From Veronia nyctiphanis (GTDB lineage: Bacteria; Pseudomonadota; Gammaproteobacteria; Enterobacterales; Vibrionaceae): a stretch of 64,000 bases of DNA. Shown piece by piece: positions 8,626-18,743 of this stretch (position 1 is the stretch's first letter; every line of letters begins with the position of its first letter). The stretch spans positions 1 to 64,000 of the forward strand of contig NZ_PEIB01000028.1 of assembly GCF_004116385.1 (NCBI RefSeq), written 5' to 3'. A model generated the notes under the pieces. The model was not told the origin of the DNA, ran no database searches, and was given only the letters and a program-made list of their open reading frames with translations. Made by a program: the position numbers and the translations under genes.

Positions 8626-9809
8626 ATGCGTGGCGAGTCTGGCCTGTATCTCAGTGTCAATGTGCTGACCGCGATGGCTTACTCGGTGATCTTGCCAATT
8701 ATGAGCCTTTTTCTGGTTGAAGGTTTGGGTATCGAGCCGGGCTATATTGGTTTCTACACAGTCACCACAGCACTCGCCGCGATTGTCATTAGCCAATTCA
8801 ATGGCGGTCTGGCCGATAAAGGTGTATCGGAGAAAAAACTGATGATGGTGGCATTGTCAGCGTTGGCATTGGGCGGGCTGTCATTCTCAGTACTGACCGA
8901 GTTTTGGCAAGCTGTTTTGACTGGCGCATTGTTTATGTCGGTCGGCGCATCATCTATCTCTATGATCCTCACAATGATTCGTGGGTTTGCCGAGCGCTCG
9001 GGAAAAAATAGCACCCGGGTGATGGCGCAGATGCGCTCATCGGTCTCACTGCTGATGATTGTCTCGCCATCGCTGGCTTTCCTGTCGATTGACTATTTAG
9101 GGTTCAGCGCCAACTTCTTACTCTCGGCGACTTTGGCAGGGCTCGCCCTTCTTGTGACCTGGCGTTATCTGCCTGATATTTCAAAAGCTAACGTAGGAAG
9201 TGACTCTGAAAGTCATGCCTCGTCTAAAATGTCCCCTGTCGTGTTTTACCTTGGTGGCATCATGTTGTTGGCAAGCATGGCCCGGATGTCCTACATGCCT
9301 GCGATGCCGTTGTATCTGACGCAGGATTTGGGCTTACCCGTCTCGTTGCCCGGTATTCTTATTGGCGTCGGTGCTGCGTGCGAAGTGCCTCTGATGTTAT
9401 TGGCTGGCAAGCTTGCGGAGCGATACTGTAAAACCCGCGTGATCATGTTCAGCTTTACCTGCGGTCTGGCATTTTTTGTCGGGTTACAGTTTGCGTCAGA
9501 GGTCTGGCATTTCGTTGCCTTGCAGATTTTGAATGGCGCCTTTTTCGGTATGTATGTCAGCCTCGCGGTAACACTTTTGCAAGACTACGCCCCCAACAGC
9601 ATAGGTAAAGCATCAGCGATGTACTTCAACACCATGTCTGCGGGGTCGATGATTGGTAGCAGCCTCATGGGGATCATTGCGCAATACTATGGCTATAAAA
9701 ACAGTTTTTCATTGGGTTAACGGTACTTACCGTTGCTTTGGCGATGTTGACAGCATTTTATATCTGGAACCGGAAAAGACTCACGTTAGCTGAAGGGATT
9801 ATTAGCTAA
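8626..9809 (+). CDS. MFS efflux transporter (SetB-like), frameshift near C-terminus
   Basis: About 394 residues when one missing base near 9715 is restored. The printed frame stops at 9720 after NSFSLG, and the last helix (LTVLTVALAMLTAFYIWNRK) continues in the next frame to a TAA at 9807-9809. Twelve membrane segments are seen. The motif-A-like loop is GGLADKGVSEKKLM between helices 2 and 3, and an equivalent loop, GKLAERYCKTRVIM, follows helix 8, as in sugar-efflux SetA/B-like carriers. The start is uncertain: AAGGAG lies 27 bases before the ATG, better placed for an ATC or another upstream codon. The substrate is unknown; sugars or drugs are plausible. Confidence 0.75.
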
Positions 9810-9847
9810 ATTAGAGTAGTCAAAAGCACCGACAGGGGAAGCACTGC

Positions 9848-10393
9848 TTGAATATGGAAATACGTCGAATCACGGTCAGTGATATGGATGACTTTATCCT
9901 TCTTTGGAATAGCGTTTACGAGGAAGGCAAATACCTAGGCAGTGCCCCGCCACCCAAAGAGCGTCTCGTTAAAGCGCTGAGCCGAGTGGAAAGAGAGCAG
10001 ATACCTAATTTTGTGGTTCATGACCAAGAGCGCCTGATTGCAAGTGTTGAGGTCTTCCCCGGTTCGATGTGTGGCCTTAATACGGATGATGCCGATCTGA
10101 CAGGTATGCTCGGGATAATGGTTGATAAAGATCATCGCGGGAAAGGAATTGGTAGAAAGCTACTGGAAACAGCGATAGAAGATTGCCGCCGTTTTGGTTA
10201 CAAGGCGTTGTCTTTGATGGTGTATAAATCGAATACCAAGGCCATTGCGCTCTATGAGTCACTGGGGTTTGAGTACCTTGAAGACGGCGTTATCCATACC
10301 CTACCTTCGGGAGACATTGTCACCAGCCAAAAAATGGGATTACAACTGGAAGAAGGCTTGATGCGTCGTATTCAGGCTTTTTTCAAAGTATGA
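9848..10393 (+). CDS. GNAT-family N-acetyltransferase
   Basis: 181 residues. The acetyl-CoA loop is VDKDHRGKGIGRKLLETAIEDC and is followed by ALSLMVYKSNTKAIALYESLGF, the classic RimI-like strand-helix containing the N-x-x-A-x-x-L-Y-x-x-x-G-F pattern. TTG 9848 is preferred because AGGGG lies nine bases upstream; the alternative ATG at 9854 is six bases on. It follows the MFS gene by 38 bases on the same strand and may share its transcript. The substrate cannot be read from the sequence. Confidence 0.85.
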   Translation: MNMEIRRITVSDMDDFILLWNSVYEEGKYLGSAPPPKERLVKALSRVEREQIPNFVVHDQERLIASVEVFPGSMCGLNTDDADLTGMLGIMVDKDHRGKGIGRKLLETAIEDCRRFGYKALSLMVYKSNTKAIALYESLGFEYLEDGVIHTLPSGDIVTSQKMGLQLEEGLMRRIQAFFKV

Positions 10394-10522
10394 AATCCAT
10401 TTCACCGAGCCAACAGAGAAATTCATCACTAGTCATTTAATTGACATTGTTTGGTCATTAAAACAACACACTCTTTCGGAACAATCGCCGCCGAGCAAGC
10501 AGCAAACGAGGGAGTGAACCAC

Positions 10523-12749
10523 ATGGCTGTCAAACACAATCAAATTTTAAGACTGACATTACTGGCCACCGCATGCGCCTGGCAACTTACGGCATTACTG
10601 CGCAAGCGGCAGAAAAAACAGGCTTTGAGCGCATCAGTTCGTTCAGCACGGCAGGCAATATTCCAGCGAGCATGAGCAAGGAAAGCGAAAGTTCAGCGGA
10701 AATCATTGCAGCCACAAAAGATGGTAACACACTGGTATATTCAGATAGCCCACTTGGTGGTCTAGGTATCATCGATATCACTAATCCGAAAGCACCAAAA
10801 CCTGCAGGTTTCATCAAACTTCAAGGCGAGCCAACCTCAGTTGATGTCCTGAATAACACGATTATCTCTGCACTAAATACCTCAGAAAATTACACCCAGC
10901 CTTCCGGTATCATTGGTCAGTGGGACTTGAAAACACGCCAGCAATTGGTGGGCTGTGATCTTGGCGGTCAGCCGGATTCGGTTGCCGTTGCAAAAGATGC
11001 CAGCTTTGTCGCTGTCGCTATTGAAAATGAGCGCGATGAAGATCTGAATGACGGTGTTCTGCCTCAGTATCCAGCGGGTCATCTATCTCTTATCGGCCTG
11101 AAAAATGGTCAGTTGGACTGTAATGCGATTCGCAAAGTCGCATTGACGGGTCTTGCTGAAATTGCCCCAACAGACCCTGAACCAGAGTTCGTCGCGATTA
11201 ACGGCCTCAATGAAGTTGTCGTTACGCTTCAGGAAAACAACCACATTGCCATTGTTGATGGCAACACAGGCAAGGTGATCAATCACTTCCCGGCGGGTGG
11301 TGTTGAGCTGAATAACGTCGATGTTGAAGAAGAAGGTGCACTGACGTTTGATGGCAAGCAAGCTAATCGTAAACGTGAACCGGATGCGGTGAAGTGGCTT
11401 GACAACGACCGCTTCGTGACAGCGAATGAAGGCGACTACGAAGGCGGTTCGCGCGGCTTCACTATCTTCAACAAAAAGGGCGACGTGTTGTTTGAGTCAG
11501 GCTAGATTTTGAATACCGCGCAGCAATGGCGGGGCACTATCCAGAGAAGCGTTCTGGCAATAAAGGCATAGAGCCTGAAGGCCTCGAAATCGGTACTTTC
11601 AATGGTGAAACCTACATCTTTGTCCTTTCAGAGCGTGCTTCATTGGTTGGTGTTTACCGTGATACAGGTGCAGCGCCTGAGTTTGTTCAGCTGCTACCAT
11701 CCGGCATCTCACCAGAATCAGCTGCTGCGATTCCGGGACGCAACCTGCTGGCGACAGCCAACGAGAAAGATTTGATTGAAGACGGCGGTGCTCGTGCACA
11801 CGTCATGCTGTTTGAGCAGACGTCAATGACAAACCAATACCCGCAGATTGAATCTGTCATGGTGAATGGCAAGCCAATCGGTTGGGGAGCACTTTCTGGT
11901 TTGGTGGCCGATCAAGACAATGCGTCTCGCCTTTATGCAGTGAATGACAGCTTCTACAAAGGTCAGCCTTCTATTTTTGTTATCGACGCGAGCAGCAAGC
12001 CTGCAAAAATCACCAAGCAACTGGTGGTCAAGCGTGATGGCAAACCTGCGAAAAAGCTCGACCTTGAAGGGATCACCACAGATGGCAAAGGCGGTTTCTG
12101 GCTGGCGTCTGAAGGTCGTACCGATAAAGAAATCCCACATACTATTTATCGCACCGATGCTGAAGGCAACATCACTCAGACTGTGAAATTCCCACAAGAG
12201 CTGCTGGCGGTTGAGAAGCGTTATGGTGCTGAAGGCATTACCCGCGTTGGTGATGACCTGTGGATCGCAATTCAGCGTAGCTGGAAAGACGACTCGGAAA
12301 ATACCGTTAAGCTTGTTCGCTATAACACCAAAACCCGCGAGTGGAGTGCAGTGCGCTATCCAACTGAGCCAGCGGCGCAAGGTTGGGTTGGCTTGTCAGA
12401 AATCACAGCATATGGCGACTCGTTGTATCTGATTGAGCGTGATAACCAGATTGGTGACAAAGCTCGTGTGAAGCGACTGACCCGTGTCAGTCTGAACGAC
12501 CTGAAACCCGTGGCTTTGGGTGGCGACCTGCCCGTTGTCAGTAAGAAAACGGTTTATGATTTCCTGACTGACCTTAAAGCAACCAACGGTTATGTGACTG
12601 ACAAAATCGAAGGCTTTGCGATTACCAAAGATGGACGCGCTTTCGCCGTTACTGACAATGATGGTGTCGATGACAGTGCCGGTGAAACCCTGTTCTTCGA
12701 ACTTGGCAATAATGGCCAGTCGTTCAGCCTCGCTGACGCATCGAAGTAA
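10523..12749 (+). pseudogene. Secreted phytase-like/esterase-like beta-propeller protein, twice frameshifted
   Basis: Restoring two lost bases gives 742 residues. The signal peptide starts MAVKHNQILRLTLLATACA and would be cleaved near ITAQA-AE; the first break is at about 10578, within GCATGCGCCTGG. The N-terminal half (to about 11500) is a repeat-rich propeller of the choice-of-anchor I/alkaline-phosphatase-like type, with segments such as GLGIIDITNPKAPKPAGFI and NEGDYEGGSRGF. The second break is at about 11502 (GGCTAGATTTTG). The C-terminal half matches the esterase-like activity of phytase domain: KLDLEGITTDGKGGFWLASE, YGAEGITRVGDDLWIA and DKIEGFAITKDGRAFAVTDN. It is a likely periplasmic or secreted phosphoesterase-like protein. 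The substrate is unknown. Confidence 0.75.
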
Positions 12750-12765
12750 GTTTTACAGTGTAAAC

Positions 12766-12793
12766 AAAGGCACCCAAATGGGTGCCTTTTTAC
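12766..12793 (+). terminator. Rho-independent terminator
   Basis: AAAGGCACCC-AAAT-GGGTGCCTTTTT is a perfect ten-base stem with a T-tract, 16 bases after the phytase-like gene. It can act in both directions and also lies beyond the end of the minus-strand ABC permease. Confidence 0.9.
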
Positions 12794-12867
12794 AATCTAT
12801 AAGGTGCGGATGAACTAAATCCGGTTAGCCAAACTGAGCCATGTTACGAAGATTGAAAAATCGCATT

Positions 12868-14418
12868 TTATTTTATCCTCTTCATTCGCCATACACCTCC
12901 TGAGTTGCCCACCATGGTCAGCATCAGACTCGCCAACACGCTGAAACCAGCAATCATAAGTGTGTTTGTCATTGCTACTTCTGAGCCACTGACACCGACG
13001 AAATCAGCCATTGGCTCTTTGTTTAAGATGCCCGCGACCCAAAAGCTGATAAAGGTGAGTTCAAACAGCTTGTTTGAATGCGTCAGTGATGCCAAAAGGA
13101 AGGGCAGAAAAATGCTTATCGTCAGAAACGCCAGCCAGTGCAGCAATGCCGTTATCTCTCCTGCAATAGCAAAACGCAGTGTAATGCCTGCCAGCAGAAG
13201 GTTAACCAAGTAAAACATCGCCAAAGGCCGAAGCATACGTTGTAAGCCTGATTGTCCGGTTGTTTTGAGAAGCTCTTTGATATTGGATTGTGCATCGACT
13301 GTGTGTAGGCGCGCCAGCATAAGTACAGGGATCATCACCGCGACAGCGAGTAGGCCATTTTGAATTGCGGATATTGGTAACAACAGCGAAAGTGCGGACA
13401 CACCGAGCGCCGTGAGGAAGAGTCTTGAATTCAGCGTTTGCTCGACAAAGCGCACTTCAGCACGAAAGCGGCTTGAACCGACCAGTGCTAAAAGGTCTGA
13501 GGGGAAATGCCTGATTTTCGTTAACCCCTTTGTGAGCATAGTTTGCTTTGATAAGGCTTTAGCGGCATTCGCCTGCTTTGAAACCACACTCGGTGAAGAC
13601 AGAAAGACCTGCTTGGCTCTCATCAGGCTCATTACGACTAAAACACTGGTTGCCATCAGATGATAAAGAACAGGTAGCCAGCTTTCAAAAGAGAGTTTAA
13701 GCCCCTGCCAAGTGACGATTTCCTGCACGTCTTTCAGTGGCGTAAAGCCAATCGAAATAGAGCCAGAAGATGCCATGCCAAGATGAGCAAAGTCGTTTTC
13801 CATCCCTGTTGTTACCAATGTATGCGCTGAAAATCCGGTGAGCCCGAGCGCTGCTATAAGTGACCACAATAGAAAGTACAGCCAGTTCTTGGCCGTGGCA
13901 CCCGGTTTTTGCAGCGTATCCATCAGTAAAATGAAGGCGCTGGTCAAAAAGATTGACGGCAAGATCAGCAAGAGAAACGGCAAGACATAGTCTGACAGCA
14001 CCAAAGGGGATTCAGGGCTAAGAAAATACTGCAGTATGCTTGCTGCGATCAGAGAGGCTAAGGCCAGAAGTGTCAGATAGAACACATGACCTATCCATCT
14101 CACTAACAGGTATTGTTGAGGGGATTGCCCTGTGGTGCGGATGAGTTCGAGCATCCGGTCTTGGCGGTCTTTATCAATCGAACCGCTCAACCAGTAATAG
14201 CCAAAGAGGGAAAGTAAGTATGAGCCAACCAATGCCAGTGACGCACCAATCCAGGCTGAGTTATAGATCCCTCGGTAGCCGTTGATATCAATCACGCGAT
14301 ATCCTGCTTTCTCTCCAGGGAACAAAAAACAGGTGATGGTGACGGTGATGAGAATGGCGATCCAGACTGACTGCGCTCTAAGGCGTTGCTTTATATCCAG
14401 CAGTGTTAAGCGCCACAT
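12868..14418 (-). CDS. ABC transporter permease, multi-span
   Basis: 516 residues with about twelve hydrophobic segments in two halves separated by a polar linker (roughly residues 265-315, rich in Ser, Lys and Thr). This looks like an ABC-2-type permease in which two six-helix units are fused. It starts at an ATG inside the last codons of the upstream ATPase gene (13-base overlap), which implies translational coupling. The partner ATPase is next door, so the pair forms one transporter. The direction is probably export, judged from the ABC-2 character. The substrate is unknown; the context gives no peptide or immunity gene. Confidence 0.75.
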   Translation of the reverse strand: MWRLTLLDIKQRLRAQSVWIAILITVTITCFLFPGEKAGYRVIDINGYRGIYNSAWIGASLALVGSYLLSLFGYYWLSGSIDKDRQDRMLELIRTTGQSPQQYLLVRWIGHVFYLTLLALASLIAASILQYFLSPESPLVLSDYVLPFLLLILPSIFLTSAFILLMDTLQKPGATAKNWLYFLLWSLIAALGLTGFSAHTLVTTGMENDFAHLGMASSGSISIGFTPLKDVQEIVTWQGLKLSFESWLPVLYHLMATSVLVVMSLMRAKQVFLSSPSVVSKQANAAKALSKQTMLTKGLTKIRHFPSDLLALVGSSRFRAEVRFVEQTLNSRLFLTALGVSALSLLLPISAIQNGLLAVAVMIPVLMLARLHTVDAQSNIKELLKTTGQSGLQRMLRPLAMFYLVNLLLAGITLRFAIAGEITALLHWLAFLTISIFLPFLLASLTHSNKLFELTFISFWVAGILNKEPMADFVGVSGSEVAMTNTLMIAGFSVLASLMLTMVGNSGGVWRMKRIK

Positions 14419-15182
14419 TCGACTACCTCCTCACTCAGATTACTCCCTACTGATGACATGAAATACGTAATGACGTCACTGATGGAGAGATTGGTATCCG
14501 ATAATGCTTGGCTGGCTTGCTGACGAAGTGATTGAACATCTCCGATTTGGGTGACTTTTCCGCGCTCCAAAAAGACAAGATGATCGGCAAGCGCTTCAAT
14601 ATCGTCACTAAGATGACTGACGATAACCACTGTTGTCGATGTGCTTATATCTTTGATCAATGAATAAAAAGCGAGCCTTTCATTATGGTCGAGTGCGACC
14701 GTAGGTTCATCAAGAAGTAATACCTTTGGGTTTCCAAGCAAAGCCTGCACGATACCGACGCGTTGCTTCATCCCACCAGAACAATCAGACATCATTCGAT
14801 CTCTGAATGCGCTCATATTCACTTTGTCTAGCCAGTGGGTAATTTGGCTGTCTGCGATGTCTCTCGTTAGTCCTTTCATTGCGGCGATATAGTGAAGAAA
14901 TTCATTGACGGAGAGATGTCCATAACTGGGGCTATGTTGAAACACAAAACCAAGTTGTTGATACAGTGCTTGCGGGTTTTCAAGAATGCTCTTTCCATCG
15001 ATTAAAACGTCGCCCTCTGAAATCGGGTCAAGCAACGCAATCGCTCTTAATAAGCTGGATTTGCCCGCACCATTGGCACCGATAAGACCTGTAACGCCAT
15101 GATTAAACGCGATAGTCACAGACGATAGAATATCCGTGCCGTCTACTTTCCTTGAAACATTCTTTACAGTTAGTTGTGCCAC
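14406..15182 (-). CDS. ABC transporter ATP-binding protein
   Basis: 258 residues. Walker A is GANGAGKSS, the signature motif is CSGGMKQRVGIVQAL, Walker B is VLLLDEPTVALD and the switch histidine is in VIVSHLSDD. The Q-loop region is LGFVFQHSPSYG. It is a CcmA/NatA-like exporter ATPase that powers the adjacent permease. The stop overlaps the permease start. There is about 195 bases of non-coding DNA upstream, where the operon promoter should lie; I see no clear operator. Confidence 0.9.
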   Translation of the reverse strand: MAQLTVKNVSRKVDGTDILSSVTIAFNHGVTGLIGANGAGKSSLLRAIALLDPISEGDVLIDGKSILENPQALYQQLGFVFQHSPSYGHLSVNEFLHYIAAMKGLTRDIADSQITHWLDKVNMSAFRDRMMSDCSGGMKQRVGIVQALLGNPKVLLLDEPTVALDHNERLAFYSLIKDISTSTTVVIVSHLSDDIEALADHLVFLERGKVTQIGDVQSLRQQASQALSDTNLSISDVITYFMSSVGSNLSEEVVECGA

Positions 15183-15376
15183 CTAACGTTCCTCGTATAT
15201 ATCTGATTGAATTTATTTTTTTAAGATAGGAATAGGTGGAAGCTTTACGCGTTCATCATGTGTGGACAAGGAGGGTGGAGAGCAAATGCGGTTCAATTCG
15301 AGTTAATCAGATGAAAGTACTATCGCGATGTCCTACCGCTACGTGTGAGACGGCTAAAAGACTGGACTAAGAGGTG

Positions 15377-16609
15377 TTAACGCAACAGCTGTAAATAAGA
15401 CTGCGAAATAGATTTTGCTTGCGAGAGCATCGACATTCCCGCATTTTGCAGCATGGATGATTTAGTGAATCTCACCGTCTCTTTACCAAAATCAGTGTCT
15501 TGAATTCGGCTATTCGCAGCGGCAATACTCTCATTGTTTTTACCCAGATTATTGAGGCTGTGCTCCAGCTTGCTGTGCATTGCACCAATTTCGGCTCTCT
15601 GTTCGTTAAGACGTTTCGCAGCAATGTCGACAACTGATACCGCAGCCAGTGCACCACTGACTGTTGATATGTCCACATTGTCAATGGTGAGCGTTTTCCT
15701 GTTTTCCGGCGGATAAAGCACATCTCCAGAAAAGGAATTTTCTATCCCTAGCTCTACCGCAAGGTTTGAATGAATCCAAGTATCGTCATAGTCACCGGGG
15801 CCCTCTTCATCGAGAATCCAATAGTCGTCAACGAACATCTGTAAAGTATTGTTATCGCCTACAGAAAAACGGTAGCTGTCATTATCAAAAGGTTGAGAAC
15901 TCCAAGTAATGTTGTGGTGACCGCCATTAAAGTGGGTCGCCATCTCCTGTAAGTCATCACCCGGATTCGCCGTTAATTGGAAGGAAGAAGCATTTCCGTC
16001 ATAGTCAATGGTCAAGTCTACCAATAGTCGGTTGTTGCCTTCCTGGACTGTCCAATCGCTGGGCATGCCATGTTTAGCGATAAATAAAGTCCCCCCCAAG
16101 CGTTCCTGATCAGGACGAATGCTTTGCAAGGTAAGTTGAAAGGCTTCACCGGATTCAGCGCCTACTTGAATTGATCGAGTGCCAAACTCACCATTGAGAA
16201 GCTTTTGACCACCAAAAGAGGTGGTTTCAGCAATTCGTGAAAGCTCATCTTGTAGCGCTGACACCTCCTGTTGTAATGCATCACGCTCTTTGGTTTCGTT
16301 ACTGCCATTGGCTGCCTGCAAGGCAAGATCCCTCATACGATGAAGAATATCGAGAGACTCTTCGATTGCACCGTCAGCAGTTTGAAGCATGGAAATGCCG
16401 TCGTTGATATTACGCATAGACACATCGTAACCACGACTTTGTGAAATGAGGCGATTGGAGATAAGAAGCCCTGCTGCATCGTCTCCGGCACGGTTAATCC
16501 GACTGCCAGATACAAGCCTGTCTGAAGAAGAAGTATGACTTTCATTGGCATAATTGATGTGCCGATAAAACATCATTCCTTGGTAATCATTAACAATATG
16601 TCCACCCAT
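15377..16609 (-). CDS. Flagellin-like protein, copy 1
   Basis: 410 residues with flagellin D0/D1 ends. The N-terminal part contains GDDAAGLLISNRLISQSRGY and NINDGISMLQTADGAIEE. The C-terminal part contains KLEHSLNNLGKNNESIAAAN, TDFGKETVRFTKSSMLQNAG and ends QLLR. The extreme N-terminus, MGGHIVNDYQGMM, is unlike the usual M-A-x-x-I-N-T-N start. The middle (about 165-320) is a variable region with a segment resembling the flagellin IN repeat (GDDLQEMATHFN, then NTLQMFVDDYW). It is exported through the flagellar type III apparatus and polymerises in the filament. An AGGAGCC ribosome site precedes it. It is tandem with copy 2, 98 bases apart, and their C-terminal DNA is almost identical. No terminator was found after it. 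Confidence 0.9.
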   Translation of the reverse strand: MGGHIVNDYQGMMFYRHINYANESHTSSSDRLVSGSRINRAGDDAAGLLISNRLISQSRGYDVSMRNINDGISMLQTADGAIEESLDILHRMRDLALQAANGSNETKERDALQQEVSALQDELSRIAETTSFGGQKLLNGEFGTRSIQVGAESGEAFQLTLQSIRPDQERLGGTLFIAKHGMPSDWTVQEGNNRLLVDLTIDYDGNASSFQLTANPGDDLQEMATHFNGGHHNITWSSQPFDNDSYRFSVGDNNTLQMFVDDYWILDEEGPGDYDDTWIHSNLAVELGIENSFSGDVLYPPENRKTLTIDNVDISTVSGALAAVSVVDIAAKRLNEQRAEIGAMHSKLEHSLNNLGKNNESIAAANSRIQDTDFGKETVRFTKSSMLQNAGMSMLSQAKSISQSYLQLLR

Positions 16610-16707
16610 TACATTGGCTCCTATTATAGGACAGTATCGTTTTCCGCTTTTTACCGCTGTTAGTCAGTTCCCTTGTCTAATTATCTGGAAAATATAGATT
16701 TCTTTGT

Positions 16708-17946
16708 TCAACGCAGTAACTGCAAATAAGACTGAGAAATAGATTTTGCCTGCGAGAGCATCGACATTCCCGCATTTTGAAGCATGGATGATTTGGTGAA
16801 TCTCACCGTCTCTTTACCAAAGTCAGTGTCCTGAATTCGGCTATTCGCAGCGGCAATACTCTCATTGTTTTTACCCAGATTATTGAGGCTGTGCTCCAGC
16901 TTGCTGTGCATTGCACCAATTTCTGAGCGCTGCTCATTGAGTCTTCTCGCGGCGACGTCAATAACAGATACAGCGGCTTGCGCCCCACTGATAGTGGTGA
17001 GGTCTATGTCGTCGACTGTGACATTTTTTCTATTATTAGGCGGGTTCAATGTGTCCCCATCTGTGTGGTTTTTTATTCCGAGGATATCAACCAGCGTCTG
17101 CGAGCCATCGTCACCATCATAAATCCAAGTGTCATCATTGTGTCCTATAGGAACATTATTGTTTCGCCACTCTTCACTGACGAATAATTGAAGGGTATTG
17201 TCATCGCCGACAGAAAAGCGAAAGGCGTCCTCAGAAAGTGAACCAGTTCCTTGGCCATTAAAACTGTTTAATCGGGTCGCTAATTCTTGAAGATCATCGC
17301 CTTCCTTTCCGTATAGCTCAAAATGTTCTGAAAGTTGAGAATCGTTTTCCAACCACAATCTGATGTAATTATTGCCATCGGGGACAACCCAATTATCCGG
17401 CATGCTGTTTTTTGCCACGAAGAGCGTACCACCAAACTCGTCCTGATCTGGTCGAATACTCCCTAGTGATAATTGCATAGCCTCGCCAGATTCAGCACCT
17501 ATTTGAATGGACCGAGTGCCGAATTCGCCGTTCAGTAGCTTTTGTCCACCAAAAGAGGTGGTCTCAGCGATGCGTGTTAGTTCATCTTGCAGGGCCACGA
17601 CTTCCTGTTGTAAAGCTTCGCGCTCTTTTGTCTCATTACTACCGTTAGCGGCTTGTAGGGCGAGGTCTCTCATACGGTGGAGTATCTCAACCGATTCTTC
17701 GATAGCGCCATCAGCAGTTTGAAGAATAGAGATGCCGTCGTTAATGTTACGCATAGATACGTCGTATCCACGGCTTTGTGATATTAATCGGTTAGATATC
17801 ATCAGGCCCGCCGCATCGTCTCCGGCACTATTAATCCGAATGCCCGATGCAAGCTTATTTGATGAAGAGGTATTAGTTTCATTGGCATGATTAATATGCC
17901 GATGAAACATCATTCCTTGATAATCATTAACAATATGTCCACCCAT
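16708..17946 (-). CDS. Flagellin-like protein, copy 2
   Basis: 412 residues. It has the same architecture as copy 1: the start is MGGHIVNDYQGMMFHRHINH, the D1 core contains INSAGDDAAGLMISNRLISQ and the last 70 residues are identical to copy 1. The variable centre differs (LWLENDSQLSEHFELYGKEG, then DDGSQTLVDILGIKNHTDGD), so the two filaments subunits would expose different surfaces. AAGGAG stands 8 bases before the ATG. The upstream 250 bases are very AT-rich and should contain the promoter; I could not fit a sigma-28 or sigma-54 box convincingly. No other flagellar genes are nearby. Confidence 0.9.
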   Translation of the reverse strand: MGGHIVNDYQGMMFHRHINHANETNTSSSNKLASGIRINSAGDDAAGLMISNRLISQSRGYDVSMRNINDGISILQTADGAIEESVEILHRMRDLALQAANGSNETKEREALQQEVVALQDELTRIAETTSFGGQKLLNGEFGTRSIQIGAESGEAMQLSLGSIRPDQDEFGGTLFVAKNSMPDNWVVPDGNNYIRLWLENDSQLSEHFELYGKEGDDLQELATRLNSFNGQGTGSLSEDAFRFSVGDDNTLQLFVSEEWRNNNVPIGHNDDTWIYDGDDGSQTLVDILGIKNHTDGDTLNPPNNRKNVTVDDIDLTTISGAQAAVSVIDVAARRLNEQRSEIGAMHSKLEHSLNNLGKNNESIAAANSRIQDTDFGKETVRFTKSSMLQNAGMSMLSQAKSISQSYLQLLR

Positions 17947-18196
17947 ATTGAAAACTCCTTAACCAAGGTTATGTTTTATTTTTTCCATATATCTTTAACG
18001 TTCTAAAAAATGAACTCTTTAATCATTTTCAGTTTTTTATATCAACTATTTTCCTTATCTTATTTTGCTTATTAAATTCAATTATTTATATATAGAATGA
18101 TGGTGTGTAATATTGGGTTTTTTTACAGCATGTTGATCTTAATAGACAATTTATAAATATTATTGTACGTGAGTTTTAATTAAGAATTACAACTTC

Positions 18197-18228
18197 AAAG
18201 GCCAGTGAATATTTCATTACTGGCCTTT
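18197..18228. terminator. Bidirectional hairpin terminator
   Basis: AAAGGCCAGT and ACTGGCCTTT form a ten-base stem around a twelve-base loop, with T/A runs on both sides. It lies just beyond the end of the minus-strand AhpD-like gene at 18246 and should end the detoxification transcript. Confidence 0.8.
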
Positions 18229-18245
18229 TAACGAATACATTTCAG

Positions 18246-18548
18246 TTAGTCAAAAAGGTGTGTACCGTGTGTCAATGCACCACCGGCACGAAGTGCTGCA
18301 GCTACATGTATTGTTTCAGCAAATTCCTCTTCAGTTGCACCCGCTTTAATTGCAGCATTTTTGTGTGCTTCAATACAGTAGGCGCATTGTGTTGTCAGTG
18401 CGACAGCGATTGCCATCAGTTCTTTGTACTTTTTGGGAATCGCGCCATCTGCCAGCGCATGATTATCGTAATCCCAGAATCCCTTTGTAGTATCGGCGTT
18501 ATGTTCTTTTAGCTTCGCCAATTTTTTTAGGTTCGCCATGTCATGCAT
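18246..18548 (-). CDS. Carboxymuconolactone decarboxylase-family (AhpD-like) protein
   Basis: 100 residues, the length of small single-domain members. The redox motif CAYCIEAH (C-x-x-C with the following histidine) is present, preceded by KKYKELMAIAVALTTQ and followed by AALRAGGALTHG. Proteins of this group with this motif act as peroxidase-like thiol reductants. It is the last gene of a minus-strand series with GST, a CurA-type reductase, a YqhD-type dehydrogenase and a TetR regulator, which fits a role in oxidative or electrophile stress. A GGAGAGA ribosome site lies upstream of ATG 18548. A gap of nearly 200 bases to the GST may contain its own promoter. Confidence 0.9.
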   Translation of the reverse strand: MHDMANLKKLAKLKEHNADTTKGFWDYDNHALADGAIPKKYKELMAIAVALTTQCAYCIEAHKNAAIKAGATEEEFAETIHVAAALRAGGALTHGTHLFD

Positions 18549-18743
18549 ATTGCTCTCTCCGTATCAGTACTTTTTTGTTTTCTGTCTTGGTGGGTTTAAG
18601 TTAACGCTTCCACATGATGTTCGCGAAAGACAAAAGCTATGGCATGGAGAAAGATTAGGTTGTTCGCAGCGTTTAAGTGATTGGTTATGTGATTAGGTAG
18701 CAGATAAAAATAGGCGCTTATTATCGTAAGCGCCGGAAGGGGA

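Noticed and set aside
11823-12380. Minus-strand open frame of 185 codons inside the phytase-like gene
   Set aside because: It is antisense to conserved propeller motifs and shows no family similarity.
16610-18100. Sigma-28 or sigma-54 promoters before the flagellin genes
   Set aside because: TAAA and CGATA/GATA elements occur but with wrong spacing; no TGGCAC-N5-TTGC match was found.
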